Shown piece after piece: positions 25,801 to 33,656 of a DNA stretch of 64,000 bases (its first letter is position 1; the number at the start of each line of letters is the position of its first letter). The stretch covers positions 33,349 to 97,348 of the forward strand of contig NZ_RXNU01000018.1 in assembly GCF_003966225.1 (NCBI RefSeq), read 5' to 3'. The position numbers were made by a program, and so were the translations under genes. The notes under the pieces are model-generated. The model saw nothing but the letters and a program-made list of their open reading frames with translations, did no database searches and was not told the origin of the DNA. This stretch comes from Shewanella canadensis. GTDB lineage: Bacteria > Pseudomonadota > Gammaproteobacteria > Enterobacterales > Shewanellaceae.

Positions 25801-27128
25801 TCAATTAATGTCAAGCTTGAAGCCGTTTTGATTTCTGGAGTGATCGTTGATATGTAACCATCGATGGTGCCACCAATTATGGTATCGTTAGACTCATTCA
25901 ATCTGAGAACTGAAAATTTATCAGTACTAATTTTTTGTGTGGTACCAGTTTGTAAGTTAATGGTGATTAAACCTTCAATGCTAGCTACATATAAATATCC
26001 ATCGAAAGTCAGAGCTGATTTAGCACCTATAATTCCACTATCATATTTTTTTACAGTGTCTAGCTTCTTATTATAAACAGATATTAACTTTGATGCGCTT
26101 GCAATGGTAAGAAGATTTTGGTCTTCTTCATTGAGTGACCATACATTGTGCTGTTCTAATGAGTGACCTTGAATGAGGTTTGATCTATTTCTTACTTGGA
26201 TTAGCCCCATGTTTGTTGATATATACAGACTGTTAATGCCTACAGATATTAATGGTTTTTCTAGTATGTAATCATCTTTTTTCAACTTTCCTAAGCTTTT
26301 TGGTGTAAAATCGGTTCCTAATTCAAATATCTCTTCATTTTTTATTCCGTACAAAACATTTTTAGACGAGAACAAATTGTCGTAATTAATACTTGTTACC
26401 TTAGTTAACACCCCGTCTGATAACGTTGAAATACCATCTGTTGAATTTATTAAAAGTGTATTTTTTATTTTTAAAATATTTATTGAATTGTTGGTTAATA
26501 CTCTGGCTTTGTCGCTGTATTCAATGACTTTTCCATCATAGTTTCGTATGATATAAACGTCATTATGAATTGTAATGCTCTTTATTCCATCGAAGTATTC
26601 ATGTGTTATAGGTGTAGATGTTGATTTTTTATTGTTATCAAAAGACATTATTTCTTTATCTGTTCCAATGATAATTTTATCGTCTGAAATTAAAATTGAC
26701 CAAATCGGGAGGGCGTTTATTAATAAGTCTTTAGTCAAAGGTTTGAATTTATCTTGTGATTTATCTAAAGCAACAAGCCCTTTATCAGTACCTACAAGTA
26801 AGTTTCCAGCTTTATCTATAGCTAAGCTTCTAATGAAAGAACTGGGTAAACCGCTTTTTTTATCATCACTTGCAAAGTAGTGCTTGAATCTGGAACCGTC
26901 AAATCGATTTAAACCATTAACGGTTCCTATCCATACGTAACCGTCTTTATCTTCAACAATAGAGGTAACAGTGCTCTGAGATAGCCCTTCTGGAACACCA
27001 TAGTATTCAGCATTAAGCAGGATAGAAGCCTGCAGGGTTTCTTCTGCTGGCTCTGCCGCTTGTGCTTGACCAAAAATGCAGAGGGTCAGTAGGAGAGTGA
27101 TGATAATTTTCATAAGAGAATTTGGCAT
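22824..27128 (-). CDS. Periplasmic-propeller receptor with PAS, GGDEF and EAL domains
   Basis: A 1434-aa inner-membrane c-di-GMP enzyme. In order: signal peptide (about 1-24), two-component-regulator beta-propeller repeats (about 30-600, such as IVEDKDGYVWIGTVNGLNRF), a Y_Y_Y Ig-like domain (about 640-705), one membrane helix (about 719-737), two PAS domains (about 755-865 and 880-985), GGDEF (about 1000-1155) and EAL (about 1170-1415). The GGDEF signature is intact (RLGGDEF, near 1072) but the inhibitory RxxD five residues ahead is absent. EAL has EALVR, the DDFGTGYSSLSYL loop and the GEGVE segment, so phosphodiesterase activity is likely. It can sense a periplasmic ligand and change c-di-GMP. 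The propeller part is clearly more AT-rich than the GGDEF-EAL part. Confidence 0.92.
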   Translation of the reverse strand: MPNSLMKIIITLLLTLCIFGQAQAAEPAEETLQASILLNAEYYGVPEGLSQSTVTSIVEDKDGYVWIGTVNGLNRFDGSRFKHYFASDDKKSGLPSSFIRSLAIDKAGNLLVGTDKGLVALDKSQDKFKPLTKDLLINALPIWSILISDDKIIIGTDKEIMSFDNNKKSTSTPITHEYFDGIKSITIHNDVYIIRNYDGKVIEYSDKARVLTNNSINILKIKNTLLINSTDGISTLSDGVLTKVTSINYDNLFSSKNVLYGIKNEEIFELGTDFTPKSLGKLKKDDYILEKPLISVGINSLYISTNMGLIQVRNRSNLIQGHSLEQHNVWSLNEEDQNLLTIASASKLISVYNKKLDTVKKYDSGIIGAKSALTFDGYLYVASIEGLITINLQTGTTQKISTDKFSVLRLNESNDTIIGGTIDGYISTITPEIKTASSLTLIDNGNPIFDISVSESDVYVSSQGGLFRLRDEQVISLYAEDMVFSVSNYNSEILFGTRKSLLSLNKKNNKIKTVYTNNKAIFSISTFKDKVAASSLNETIYIHNNKISILDYSSGSQEEYNTQSALFWKKSFILGGINGISILNTDKVERFINSIVPPKVTIEDLLIFNIPRSVNDGVLKQPISISDEISLKYSDYPFTFKFGSPGKAEDELEFFYQMEGLSDSWISAKGINSATYTNLSPGEYIFNIYATDSLQKKPGQIKQLNVLITPPWWLSSQAKFIYLMLTLIISGAIVKAVLRRREVQNQIAKSEERLKLSLWGSGDEMWDWDIETGQIYRSNIWGSLEFPRDGQRSGENGEESNIHPMDQERVSSALNNHFYGKTDHFEAAYRVKGKSDEWVWILDRAKIVERDEKDNALRMTGTIKNINNFKHAEEQLRLFERAIANISEGMFILDSNFYFVEVNEACCELSMTSRDQFIGKQLNFDRYPESYSDQIRSILHQQGSWSNEVESAKGDGSSFLMELTVDAIYDDLGQLSHYVGVFSDISRRKQQEEELRKLTNNDLLTNLPNRSSLMVTLGNLVKRDSHHTLMVLDLDNFKKINDSLGHQVGDELLIKVAKRIEDTVPYHTSIYRLGGDEFAILVDNNPDIGSSAVIANKVIDAFVSPFELSSDKVVVGMSIGIVLYPEDDQNEQALLRKADIAMYHAKSGGGNRYQFYSESLNRNAIRQLEVENLIREGLRDDLFEVYYQPKIDLKSGKMAGMEALVRLNHPEQGLIPPSDFIPLAEENGLIVEIGDLVMKKACFAAQKWRSQGIFDGRVAVNLSSHQFALPDLQQRIESILRLTQLPAANLELEITEGTVIKQPEKAIKVMQQLAKMGVSLALDDFGTGYSSLSYLKRFPIHTLKIDKAFVDDIDKSDRDLKMVDSIITIAHNMGLSVVGEGVEDASQLSILKALKCEEIQGFIFSKAVTESKFTELLHKEFIEPESVQKESKAI

Positions 27129-27580
27129 ATTTTTAGTTTGATTATTAGCCAGTAATGCTTAGGCAACAGATGTTTAACCTCACTTTTTCAGAAAGTGAAC
27201 AGTTTGTCAAAATTTGAAGGCTTTTTAGCAGGTGATAATTATTACTATTTTCATTTTATCCTCAGATATTGTTCTGAAACTATCCCTTGTACCTCGTCAA
27301 ATAGAGGCGTGGAGCCACATTTTTAGTGCTTTTGACTGATTTCGTTCTCCCTTTGATAATCTTATATTTTATGTATCTTTTATCCTTTTGCAAAGGGCTA
27401 ATACTAAGCGGGATTGCTAAAGGCCTTGTCGATATCGTCGGACATCGAGATTGACTGTCCGGGAGAGATAGCAAGCAGTGTTGGCTGATAGACACTGCTT
27501 ACAAACTTCTATTTGTTCACTGTTTTTGTTTCCTGCAGTGGTTAACTCCTGCTTGTTAACCTCTAATAAGTCAGTCTCGA
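27129..27580. other. Intergenic region with one perfect hairpin
   Basis: This 452-base spacer precedes the receptor gene (minus) and follows the M16 protease gene (minus). AAGCAGTGT and ACACTGCTT form a perfect 9-bp stem with a 10-base loop at 27473-27500, without a T run on either strand. A 71-codon ORF within it has no ribosome site and odd composition, and I do not accept it. The promoter for the receptor gene should lie near 27129-27250, which is AT-rich. Confidence 0.5.
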
Positions 27581-30370
27581 TTAATAACTAAATTTGTCTG
27601 CATTTAGCTTAAAGGTACGTAGATCGGTGATCATATTATCTGAGGTCAAGGGTTCCAGGTTACCGTGGCTTTCGCCGGTTGTGAACAGGACGAGCCTGTC
27701 GCAGTGCTTAGTTCGCATCTTCTTCATCATAAATTTGATTAAGTCGGATCGGTTTAATTTAGCGACCTCTTTGACTACGAGTTCCCTTTGGGTGAATTGA
27801 TAGTCTTTGTTACCAATGCTCGACCAATACCTCTGCCCACGAGTCTTCAGGTTGGGATCATGCTCCATCACTTGATTGATCAGTCCTTGCTTCGTCATTT
27901 CCCATTGCTCGTTGGTTATCTGCATCACGGCATAGTTAAAATCTGCAATAAATTCGTCAATGGCCTCTAAAAGCTGTCTTGGTCCAGATGTCGGTGACTG
28001 AATATAGAAGATCATACCCGGGTATCTGTTGAGTGGCAGGTACCCAGTGCCTACCATGTAACCCAACTGCTTCTTGGTACGTAATTCATGGAAGAAGGTC
28101 GATGACATAGTATGGTTTAACAAACTAAACAGAGCCATCTGGTCCGCAGAAGCGGCATCGGCCTGGTAGTACACTATGATGCTGCTGTCCTGATGTGAGG
28201 CATCCAGTTCTCGCATCATAGTACCGTGCCCCGCCAGGTTAACCAGCTCACGCTCTGATTCACTGCTTGGAGAGGAGACAAGAGATAAGATGTGATCCAA
28301 GCGTTTACCTAATGCTTGGACTTCACTTTCCAACCAATCACCATAGACCAAGCCTTCGAGATGGATTTTTTCAAAGAAGCTTCTGACATGCTCGTGTAGA
28401 TCTTCGAGTGTGATCCCCTCTAGTTCCTCGGCCATTCGTGATGGTTCATAACTGCGTTTCTGTAAGGTAACCGTGAGGCTGGTAAATATTTGAGAGATAG
28501 GTTTTGCTCTCGCCTGATTATACCAACTCCTTAAAATCTGTCGCTTAATCAGATTGAACCGGCCTTGAGTGAAATTTCGTTGCCTCGCTTTTTCAATCAG
28601 AAGGGCTAGTAGCACCTCTTGTTTGCCGGTGAAACCGGTGAGGTGCAGTGTGATCCCACCCTGGTGTGGATAGATATTGTAGCTGAGCCCGGCAACTTCG
28701 GCTTGGTAGGTAAATTCGGTCAGGTAGTCGAGTAGCATCTCAACATACAGGCGTGTTAATGCAGCATTTTTAGGTGAAGAAGCTGCCTGTACCGAATCGA
28801 GTGACAGATAGAGGTGTCCCTTAGGCACATTAAATTCATCATCTTTTCTGTGCCAGATGCGGTATCCCTTTTCCTGAGAGACGATAACGGGGACTCTATT
28901 TGGGCTTTTATCGGCCCTGGGAATTGAGTCTTCGATAATAAACGGGTTGGCGTCAGGCAATTTTAGCTCAGGTCTTATCGGAAGCTGACTCCAGTGTTTT
29001 AGCTTCTCCGGGCTGATGGCTTTTATTTGGTAAGGTGTGTGATACCAGGCTGCCTGTCGTTCTGTATCAAGCTCAGAAGAGATGAGTTGAACGCGAAGGT
29101 TCGATGGCGTCATCATATTTAATAGACTTAGGGTCTCGGGAACGTTGAGACTATCCATCTTGTAATCACCGAAGAGAAGATCTTCAACATCGTAATGATG
29201 CATATTGATGCTGAGATGGCTGGCCAGATCCAGCGCCTTAATCTGTTCCTGATATTTAAACGCCAGTTTCAATAAGTTGGCCCGCTCCTTATAGCGCCAT
29301 TCCTGCATCCCTTGTGTTTTGATCAGTTCAATATATTCAAAAGCGCATTCAATGACTGTATCCAGGTTAGCGACCCCTTTATCAGTGAGTTGAATGCTGA
29401 TGTTATAATCTTTGAAATTGTAGCCGTTCACGCCTCCGCCAGCTGATAAATTCACAGCTAAATCATTATCTTTGAGATAAGAGAGTAAGCTGCCATTGCC
29501 TTCGTAACCCAGCAGGTGACTGATAAAGGTCAAGGGCTTATGTTTATAGAAGGGGTCAATTGCGGGCAGACTAAAGGTCATGGCGACCCTTTTTTGTTCC
29601 TTAACTGGAATGATATTTATCTGGGACTCTAGTTGCTCGGCTTGATATATTGGGACATCAGGATACGCTTTTTTGATCTGATGATTATCAATGTCGCTAA
29701 AGTAAGTATTCGCCAGCATCTCTAAATCGGCCAGAGAGCATGGCGCTACAAGACATAGCGTCATTAAATTAGCGCTGTAATGAGACTGATAAAAGCTGAC
29801 TAACTCTGATCTTAAAGTAGATTCATCCCCACCTAAGGTTTCTAAATTGCCTACTGAAAATTTTGAAAATGGGTGAGCCGGGTTGACGGTCTCTTTCTGT
29901 ACCTGATACGTGCGACGAATATCATCTTTGAGTTTTAGGCTGAATTCAGACTCAATGGCATGACGCTCACGATCGACTAACTCCTTGCTAAACAGAGGTG
30001 CGATGAAAAATTGGCTAAAACGGTCGAGTGACTCTTCGAATACATCTGCATTTATGCAAAAGAAAAAGTTGGTTTGTTCTGTCCCCGTCCATGCGTTATT
30101 ACTGCCGCCATGTTGATTGATAAAGGCATGGTATTCCCCAGATTCCGGGAACTTTTCTGTACCGAGAAAAAGCATGTGCTCGAGAAAGTGTGCCATTCCG
30201 GGTCTGGAGAACGGGTCATCAAAGTGGCCGACGTTTACAGCCATCGATGCGGCAGCCTGGCTGGCTTGCTTATCTTCGACCAGCAGAACAGATAAACCAT
30301 TTTCCAATACAAGATACTGATATCGGCGATGATCGTTAGGGCTTTTTATGATTTGCAAAGATTCTGGCAA
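27581..30370 (-). CDS. M16-family zinc metalloprotease (pitrilysin/insulinase-like)
   Basis: A 929-aa M16A protease similar in size to protease III (PtrA) and insulin-degrading enzyme. The inverted zinc motif HXXEH is intact (HFLEHMLFLG, about residues 61-65), with the downstream third-ligand glutamate in RHAIESEFSL about 75 residues on. The four repeated M16 half-domains fill the rest. There is no N-terminal signal peptide, so unlike E. coli PtrA it is probably cytoplasmic. The start is TTG at 30370 with GGAG nine bases upstream. It is divergent from sixA and probably monocistronic. Its likely substrates are peptides of tens of residues. Confidence 0.88.
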   Translation of the reverse strand: MPESLQIIKSPNDHRRYQYLVLENGLSVLLVEDKQASQAAASMAVNVGHFDDPFSRPGMAHFLEHMLFLGTEKFPESGEYHAFINQHGGSNNAWTGTEQTNFFFCINADVFEESLDRFSQFFIAPLFSKELVDRERHAIESEFSLKLKDDIRRTYQVQKETVNPAHPFSKFSVGNLETLGGDESTLRSELVSFYQSHYSANLMTLCLVAPCSLADLEMLANTYFSDIDNHQIKKAYPDVPIYQAEQLESQINIIPVKEQKRVAMTFSLPAIDPFYKHKPLTFISHLLGYEGNGSLLSYLKDNDLAVNLSAGGGVNGYNFKDYNISIQLTDKGVANLDTVIECAFEYIELIKTQGMQEWRYKERANLLKLAFKYQEQIKALDLASHLSINMHHYDVEDLLFGDYKMDSLNVPETLSLLNMMTPSNLRVQLISSELDTERQAAWYHTPYQIKAISPEKLKHWSQLPIRPELKLPDANPFIIEDSIPRADKSPNRVPVIVSQEKGYRIWHRKDDEFNVPKGHLYLSLDSVQAASSPKNAALTRLYVEMLLDYLTEFTYQAEVAGLSYNIYPHQGGITLHLTGFTGKQEVLLALLIEKARQRNFTQGRFNLIKRQILRSWYNQARAKPISQIFTSLTVTLQKRSYEPSRMAEELEGITLEDLHEHVRSFFEKIHLEGLVYGDWLESEVQALGKRLDHILSLVSSPSSESERELVNLAGHGTMMRELDASHQDSSIIVYYQADAASADQMALFSLLNHTMSSTFFHELRTKKQLGYMVGTGYLPLNRYPGMIFYIQSPTSGPRQLLEAIDEFIADFNYAVMQITNEQWEMTKQGLINQVMEHDPNLKTRGQRYWSSIGNKDYQFTQRELVVKEVAKLNRSDLIKFMMKKMRTKHCDRLVLFTTGESHGNLEPLTSDNMITDLRTFKLNADKFSY

Positions 30371-30596
30371 CTAGACGCTCCGAATATGTTAGCGGTTACT
30401 ATCTCACTCACGAGAAAGACTATTTTTATACAATAATTCTTGCGATAGATATTATATATTGGTCTCCTTATCTGGCTTTGGCAAATGTCTCTGCGTCTAT
30501 TCGACTAATTAATAACTTATTTTTGGTTTGTCCTAACTGTGTTTAAGGCTACAATTGGCGTATAAAGAGATAAGAAAAATGAGTAGCGAGAGTAGT

Positions 30597-31067
30597 ATGC
30601 AGCTATTTTTAATGCGACATGGTGAAGCTAGTTATCTTGCTCATTCAGACAGAGAGCGGGTACTTACCGAGACCGGGCGTTACCACACCTCACTAATGAG
30701 TAACTGGTTGGCGAGAACGGTTATGGAGTTCGACCTTGTATTGGTCAGCCCCTATCTGAGAGCTCAACAGAGCTGGCAGGAGGTCAGTAAACACTTTCCT
30801 GAGCCCAGGAAGTGGTTAGTGCTCGACGAATTAGTTCCCTCTGGCGATCCCTGTACGGCGGCCGATTTAACCCTTGCTTATGCCGAGCAATACAAGGCTG
30901 ACAAGGTGTTAGTGATTGCTCACATGCCTTTATTGGGTTACATGGTCAGCGAGTTGGTGGCGGGAACAGAGCCGCCTTTGTTTGCGACTTCAGGTTTGAC
31001 CTTAATAGACAAACATGCAGAGCAAGCTTCATTAGTTTGGCAGCATAATCCGCACACCGTAAGTTAG
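30597..31067 (+). CDS. sixA: Phosphohistidine phosphatase SixA
   Basis: A small histidine phosphatase that removes phosphate from phosphohistidine proteins such as ArcB or PTS proteins. The catalytic motif RHG is at residues 7-9 (MQLFLMRHGEA) and the second-half His lies in VLVIAHMPLLGY. I chose the ATG at 30597 because the E. coli protein begins at the same point (MQVFIMRHGDA); ATG starts at 30579 and codons earlier are also open, and the former has a somewhat better ribosome site. Length 156 aa is normal. Its place next to smrB, prmB and aroC is the same as in E. coli. Confidence 0.9.
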   Translation: MQLFLMRHGEASYLAHSDRERVLTETGRYHTSLMSNWLARTVMEFDLVLVSPYLRAQQSWQEVSKHFPEPRKWLVLDELVPSGDPCTAADLTLAYAEQYKADKVLVIAHMPLLGYMVSELVAGTEPPLFATSGLTLIDKHAEQASLVWQHNPHTVS

Positions 31068-31107
31068 TCTTGAGCCACGAGCGTTATTGCGGGGTGAGAT
31101 TCTCTAT

Positions 31108-31130
31108 GTAGGAGCGGCTTTAGCCGCGAA
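31108..31130 (+). repeat. REP element (GTAG type)
   Basis: GTAGGAGCGGCTTTAGCCGC followed by GAA: a GTAG head and a short perfect stem (GCGGCT/AGCCGC). This is the layout of the repetitive extragenic palindromes mobilised by REP-associated tyrosine transposases. No such transposase gene is in the window. Confidence 0.75.
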
Positions 31131-31162
31131 TGTTTTGGAGAAACAAGCATCTAGTTTCACCT

Positions 31163-31459
31163 GTCATCCCGGTGAGCTTTTAGCCGAGATCTGACCTCCA
31201 TGGTCTTAAGCGTTCCCTACGCTTCAAAGACATTTCCCATGTCCCTATGGGTCAGTGGAGGAAATGCCTGAACTGGTATGGAACCAGTTGGGTAGACCTC
31301 CATGGTCTAAGCGTTCTATACGCTTCAAAGACATTTCCCATTTCCCATTTCCCTGTGGGTCAGTGGAGGAAATGTCAAATGATGTATGGAACATCATCGA
31401 CCAGTGCTTAATTACTTAGGCTTTACTCAAACTGGATTCTGAAACAAGTTCAGAATGAC
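31163..31459. repeat. Composite intergenic repeat element with GTCAT-type ends
   Basis: A 297-base spacer element between the converging sixA and smrB genes. Its left end starts GTCATCCCGG and its right end finishes TTCAGAATGAC, which is GTCATTCTGAA when read from that side; both resemble GTCAT-type palindromic repeats common in Shewanella. It contains two tandem copies (31193-31292 and 31295-31403) of a two-hairpin module described separately. No ORF lies inside. Confidence 0.6.
31193..31403 (+). repeat. Two tandem copies of a two-hairpin module with a TATGGAA loop
   Basis: Each copy runs GACCTCCATGGTCT, then a GACATTTCC...GGAAATG(T/C)C stem, then a second hairpin with the constant loop TATGGAA. 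The second stem differs between copies but remains paired: AACTGG/CCAGTT in copy one, ATGATG/CATCAT in copy two. Related pieces occur at 41909-41965 and 44518-44585. Confidence 0.7.
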
Positions 31460-31512
31460 CAGAATAGAGATTTCCATTCATAATTTTTCTGTTCTTTCTT
31501 GAGCTAAACGCT

Positions 31513-32043
31513 CTATCTTCTGTAAGGCACATCGCCGATATCGATGAGTACCAAGAGAGCCGCATCGCCACCCCATTCTTTAGGGGCTTTATGAAAGGCC
31601 ATCACATGAGGATGCTGGGCTAACCACATGGGAATATTCTGCTTCAGGATCCCTGTACCATGTCCATGCATCACACAGCAGCAATGGGATTGTTGCCTTA
31701 TGCATGCCTGAATCAATGCAGCCAGTTCAAGTTTAGCTTCTGATTGCCGCAGACCATGAAGGTCGAGTAACAAGTCCGGCTGGTAATCGCCCCGGCGTAA
31801 TCGTTTTACCTCAAAGCTGTCCACATCATCTCGATTCCAGCGCATGGCGCCTTCATCGGGAAGGTGAGGTTGATAAGTATCTGAAAAATAACTGTCGGCG
31901 TGCAGCTGTTGCTCTTTCTCTTCTATCTGTTTTTTATCTTTTGAAGGCATTCTAAAATGACGCTTATCCTGCTTCAAGGGTTTGATCCCTTCAGTTAGCG
32001 TCGAAAACAGATCTTGATCTTCGGTGTTATTTTTCTTCTTCAT
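31513..32043 (-). CDS. smrB: Smr-domain ribosome rescue endonuclease SmrB
   Basis: A 176-aa protein with a C-terminal Smr domain (about 85-175) carrying LDLHGLRQSEA and the catalytic-loop HGHGTG. SmrB cuts mRNA at collided ribosomes so that tmRNA can rescue them. The N-terminal 80 residues are charged and probably contact the ribosome. Length and the divergent placement beside prmB match the E. coli yfcN/smrB locus. Start ATG at 32043. Confidence 0.92.
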   Translation of the reverse strand: MKKKNNTEDQDLFSTLTEGIKPLKQDKRHFRMPSKDKKQIEEKEQQLHADSYFSDTYQPHLPDEGAMRWNRDDVDSFEVKRLRRGDYQPDLLLDLHGLRQSEAKLELAALIQACIRQQSHCCCVMHGHGTGILKQNIPMWLAQHPHVMAFHKAPKEWGGDAALLVLIDIGDVPYRR

Positions 32044-32140
32044 ATCTCAATTTACTGGTCTGGACTGTCGATTTGAACGCCGTAGCTGTGCTTGATTAAG
32101 CAACTATTAGCAACTATGAGTCAAATCATAGTGATTAATT

Positions 32141-32212
32141 ATATACCCAAACAACTTCTCGGCTTGCTCTACGGGAGCTTTGAAACGAGCATTTTGAAGT
32201 GGCTTGGGTATA
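32141..32212. repeat. Small palindrome-ended intergenic repeat (copy 1)
   Basis: A 72-base element with ends TATACCCAA...TTGGGTATA and an inner GAAGTGGCTTGGGTA block. A second copy is at 50428-50482, with the same ends and a different middle. It looks like one of the tiny dispersed palindromic repeats of Shewanella spacers. Confidence 0.7.
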
Positions 32213-32296
32213 TTCCTCCCCCTATTTTATTGAATCCGATGGCATATGAATAGAGTTCAGTTACAATGAGGCGGAATTATCATGCTGGAGTGAGTT

Positions 32297-33241
32297 TTGG
32301 ATAAGATTTTTGTAGATGAAGCTGTGACTGAATTGCGTACAATTGGTGACATGCTGCGCTGGGCTGTGAGTCGTTTTAATGATGCCAATATTTATTATGG
32401 TCATGGAACCGATAATGCGTGGGATGAAGCGATTGCGCTGGTCTTTCATGCCCTACATCTGCCTGAAGAGATTGGGCAGCAAGTTATACATTCAAACCTT
32501 ACCAGCTCAGAAAAGCATAAGATTGTAGAGCTTATCATTCGCCGGGTCAGAGAACGTTTACCGGTACCTTACCTGACTAACAAAGCGATGTTTGCAGGAT
32601 TAGAGTTTTACGTAGACGAACGTGTTCTTGTTCCTCGCTCTCCGATTGCAGAGATGATAGCAAATCGTTTCAGCCCTTGGTTATACAATAAGCCGGTTAA
32701 CCGCATACTCGATCTGTGTACGGGCAGCGCATGTATCGCTATCGCCTGTGCTTATGAGTTTGATGAAGCGGAGGTTGATGCATTAGATATCAGCACCGAT
32801 GCACTTGAGGTCGCTCAAATAAACGTTGAGTCTTTAGGAGTGATGGACAGAGTCTTCCCAATGGAATCAGATATCTTCTCTGCGATACCTAAAGGCCCTC
32901 ATTATGACCTTATCGTATCAAACCCCCCCTATGTTGATGCAGAAGATATCGGCGATATGCCGGATGAATTCCATCATGAGCCAGAGGTCGGCTTAGCATC
33001 AGGTAGAGACGGACTGGATCTGACTAAACGGATTTTGGCTAATGCCAGCGACTACCTCACTGAAGAGGGCTTACTGGTTGTTGAAGTCGGTAACTCGATG
33101 GTGCATCTCATCGAACTGTTCCCTGATGTTCCTTTCACTTGGGTAAGCTTCGAACATGGCGGTGACGGTGTGTTTGTGTTGACTCGTGATCAGCTAGTTG
33201 AAAATGAATCACTTTTCGCCATCTATAAAGACAGTGAATAA
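32297..33241 (+). CDS. prmB: Ribosomal protein L3 N5-glutamine methyltransferase PrmB
   Basis: A 314-aa SAM-dependent methyltransferase that modifies a glutamine of ribosomal protein L3 during 50S assembly. The start is TTG at 32297 (GGAG six bases before), giving MDKIFVDEAVTEL, nearly the same as the E. coli N-terminus. Motif I is ILDLCTGSACIAIA and the catalytic NPPY is in IVSNPPYVDAED (about residue 212). It is followed by a strong terminator; smrB is divergent and aroC lies downstream, the usual order. Confidence 0.95.
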   Translation: MDKIFVDEAVTELRTIGDMLRWAVSRFNDANIYYGHGTDNAWDEAIALVFHALHLPEEIGQQVIHSNLTSSEKHKIVELIIRRVRERLPVPYLTNKAMFAGLEFYVDERVLVPRSPIAEMIANRFSPWLYNKPVNRILDLCTGSACIAIACAYEFDEAEVDALDISTDALEVAQINVESLGVMDRVFPMESDIFSAIPKGPHYDLIVSNPPYVDAEDIGDMPDEFHHEPEVGLASGRDGLDLTKRILANASDYLTEEGLLVVEVGNSMVHLIELFPDVPFTWVSFEHGGDGVFVLTRDQLVENESLFAIYKDSE

Positions 33242-33265
33242 TCGGCACTGAGTCATACTGGTGAT

Positions 33266-33297
33266 AAAAAAGGCTAACGAATATGTTAGCCTTTTTT
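33266..33297 (+). terminator. Rho-independent terminator after prmB
   Basis: GGCTAAC and GTTAGCC around a six-base loop, with an A run before and six Ts after, 25 bases past the prmB stop. Confidence 0.92.
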
Positions 33298-33342
33298 AAT
33301 TCTGTTACTCAAAGCCCATTTGGGCTAATCTCAGATGGTGTA

Positions 33343-33614
33343 TTACACCAATCTCATTAAATATGTTGTCAATTCAGAGTCACTCAGACTTTTCAATTCA
33401 AGGCGCATTGATGAAAGAATGGTTATTCCCTTGTAAGTCAATGCAATGTAGAAGTGGAATGTCTGAGAGCCTCCCTAAGGGCGGGTTTTAAAGCCCTGTA
33501 TGCTACGTTGAATGCTTTTGATATAGAATAACTATTAGCTTCAATCATCCGCCTTGCCTTCAGCGCTTTGAACTCCCGCTGAATGAACAGATATTTGATG
33601 AAATTGGTATTAAC
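33343..33614. mobile_element. MITE-like element between prmB and aroC
   Basis: About 270 bases bounded by imperfect terminal inverted repeats: ACCAATCTCATTAAATAT at the left and, read from the right, ACCAATTTCATCAAATAT (15 of 18 identical). It has no usable ORF. The structure (matching ends, small size, no transposase) fits a non-autonomous miniature transposon. It occupies most of the 415-base spacer ahead of aroC. Confidence 0.65.
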
Positions 33615-33656
33615 TTCAGAGTATTTTCATAACTAGCTAAAAGGTGAAGAAAACGG

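Noticed and set aside
27280..27495. 71-codon minus-strand frame between the receptor and M16 genes
   Set aside because: No ribosome site and protein-unlike sequence; it overlaps a hairpin.
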